Part shown: positions 63,481 through 64,000 of the stretch, one piece after another
Position numbering within the stretch: the first letter of the stretch is position 1
How the letters are laid out: the number at the start of each line of letters is the position of its first letter
Assembly: GCA_020404895.1 (NCBI GenBank)
Contig: JADBWK010000019.1
Coordinates: 1-64,000, forward strand
Direction of reading: 5' to 3'
Source of the DNA: Pseudanabaena sp. M085S1SP2A07QC
Lineage (GTDB): Bacteria > Cyanobacteriota > Cyanobacteriia > Pseudanabaenales > Pseudanabaenaceae
DNA: 64,000 nt
Made by a program: the position numbers and the translations under genes
The notes under the pieces: model-generated
What the model saw: only the letters and a program-made list of their open reading frames with translations
Told to the model about the DNA's origin: nothing
The model's database searches: none

Positions 63481-63551
63481 ATCAATCTCTTGCTAAATTA
63501 GCGATATTTTCGATCTTAACATCTAAACAATTACTATTGAGGCTCAGTGAA

Positions 63552-63640
63552 TGGCGATCACTGTTTGATTTTGAGATTTAGGCGATTGGGTTTTATGGGT
63601 GGTGAAGGGCGATCGCTGTTTGGTGTGGGGAAATAGTCGA
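63552..63640 (+). repeat. HIP1-type spacer repeat, block 14 (about 1-2 units)
   Basis: Last block in the window (GGCGATCACTGTTTGATTTT ... GGGCGATCGCTGTTTGGTGT), before the partial Phd gene. Confidence 0.8.
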
Positions 63641-63729
63641 TAGATATTTATGAAGAATCATAGAAATTGCGATCGCTAAGAAAGATCAGCTATCATTAAA
63701 TTAGATCTGAATTAAGTGCTTTGACAACT

Positions 63730-64000
63730 ATGATCGAGCTAAAAAATATCCATTCCCTCAGCGACTTCAAGCGCAACGCCAAAGAATTTATTGAACGCAT
63801 TAAATCAACACAATCGCCTATGGTTCTAACCGTTAACGGTAAAGCTGAAGTCGTTGTGCAAGATGCTCATGCCTTTCAAGCAATATGCGATCGGGCAGAG
63901 CAAGCCGAAGCCGAACTTCGCGCCCTAAAACTTGCAACACTACAACAAGATATTAACCTCGGAATTGCACAACTCAAAAATGGTGACTACACCGAATACG
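63730..64000 (+). CDS. Phd/YefM family antitoxin (partial, cut by the window end)
   Basis: 90 codons from ATG 63730. The Phd fold is evident in IHSLSDFKRNAKEFIERIKS and PMVLTVNGKAEVVVQDAHAF. A toxin gene probably follows outside the window, continuing the array. Confidence 0.88.
   Translation, partial: MIELKNIHSLSDFKRNAKEFIERIKSTQSPMVLTVNGKAEVVVQDAHAFQAICDRAEQAEAELRALKLATLQQDINLGIAQLKNGDYTEY

Noticed and set aside
53771-63640. CRISPR array
   Set aside because: Units are variable, adjoin without unique spacers of constant length, and are interrupted by genes; no cas genes in the window.
53771-63640. Integron with attC sites
   Set aside because: The blocks lack the paired inverted core sites and single-strand cruciform of attC, vary in unit number, and no tyrosine integrase is seen.
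1-64000. tRNA and rRNA genes
   Set aside because: I looked for T-loop-like GTTCGAATC and rRNA-like stretches and saw none that fold convincingly; a tRNAscan-SE run would settle this.

Overview
The window is a chromosomal segment of a phycobilisome-containing cyanobacterium. The evidence is genes for phycocyanin, allophycocyanin-B, rod linkers and bilin reductase (cpcB, cpcA, cpcC1, cpcC2, cpcD, apcD, pcyA), the photosystem II repair protein Psb32, XisH/XisI, an LptD-like DUF3769 protein, and dense HIP1 octamers (GCGATCGC). A Pseudanabaena-like filamentous lineage is my best guess from overall resemblance; there is no rRNA or tRNA to confirm it.

Layout. 0-2.6 kb: the 3' end of an IS200/IS605 TnpB gene, then a transglutaminase-like membrane protein. 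2.7-4 kb: apcD and msrB. 4-11 kb: a two-partner secretion locus, with tpsB broken by a 108-bp mobile element, a divergent tpsA exoprotein, an Rpn nuclease gene and the remnant of a second tpsA. 11-16 kb: DUF3769 protein, dnaN, a dense DnaA-box cluster that is a strong oriC candidate, and psb32. 16-28 kb: a large acidic protein, a DUF4079 membrane protein, purT, a 1659-residue STAND/WD40 protein, an SPFH protein and pyrE. 28-32 kb: the phycocyanin rod operon cpcB-cpcA-cpcC1-cpcC2-cpcD on the minus strand. 32.8-37.7 kb: a secreted beta-propeller protein, pcyA and two response-regulator genes. 37.8-43 kb: brnTA and vapBC-type modules, then a stretch without HIP1 carrying ATPase, TOPRIM/RloB-like and HNH genes (probable defence). 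43-51 kb: ftsH, xisHI, a caspase-fold protein lacking its catalytic cysteine, a Uma2 gene broken by the same 108-bp element, and hemW.

51-64 kb is a toxin-antitoxin and nuclease island. From 53.8 to 63.6 kb, fourteen blocks of a G-rich, HIP1-containing repeat (about 54 bp per unit) alternate with thirteen one- or two-gene cassettes: phd/relE, a yoeB-like pair, a DUF3782 nuclease, hicAB twice, DUF433/DUF5615 twice, a relBE-like pair, DUF29, yefM/yoeB, DUF6883/DUF4926, brnTA and a restriction-like protein. The repeats always run in the same direction although the cassettes face both ways. This cassette/repeat arrangement is the most unusual feature of the window.

Two miniature elements (108 bp, five copies; 89 bp, two copies) and a profusion of long perfect palindromes at gene ends shape the rest. 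The 108-bp element has split two genes exactly at TA dinucleotides, and removing 106 bp restores both reading frames. Several toxin-antitoxin genes in the window are visibly decaying.
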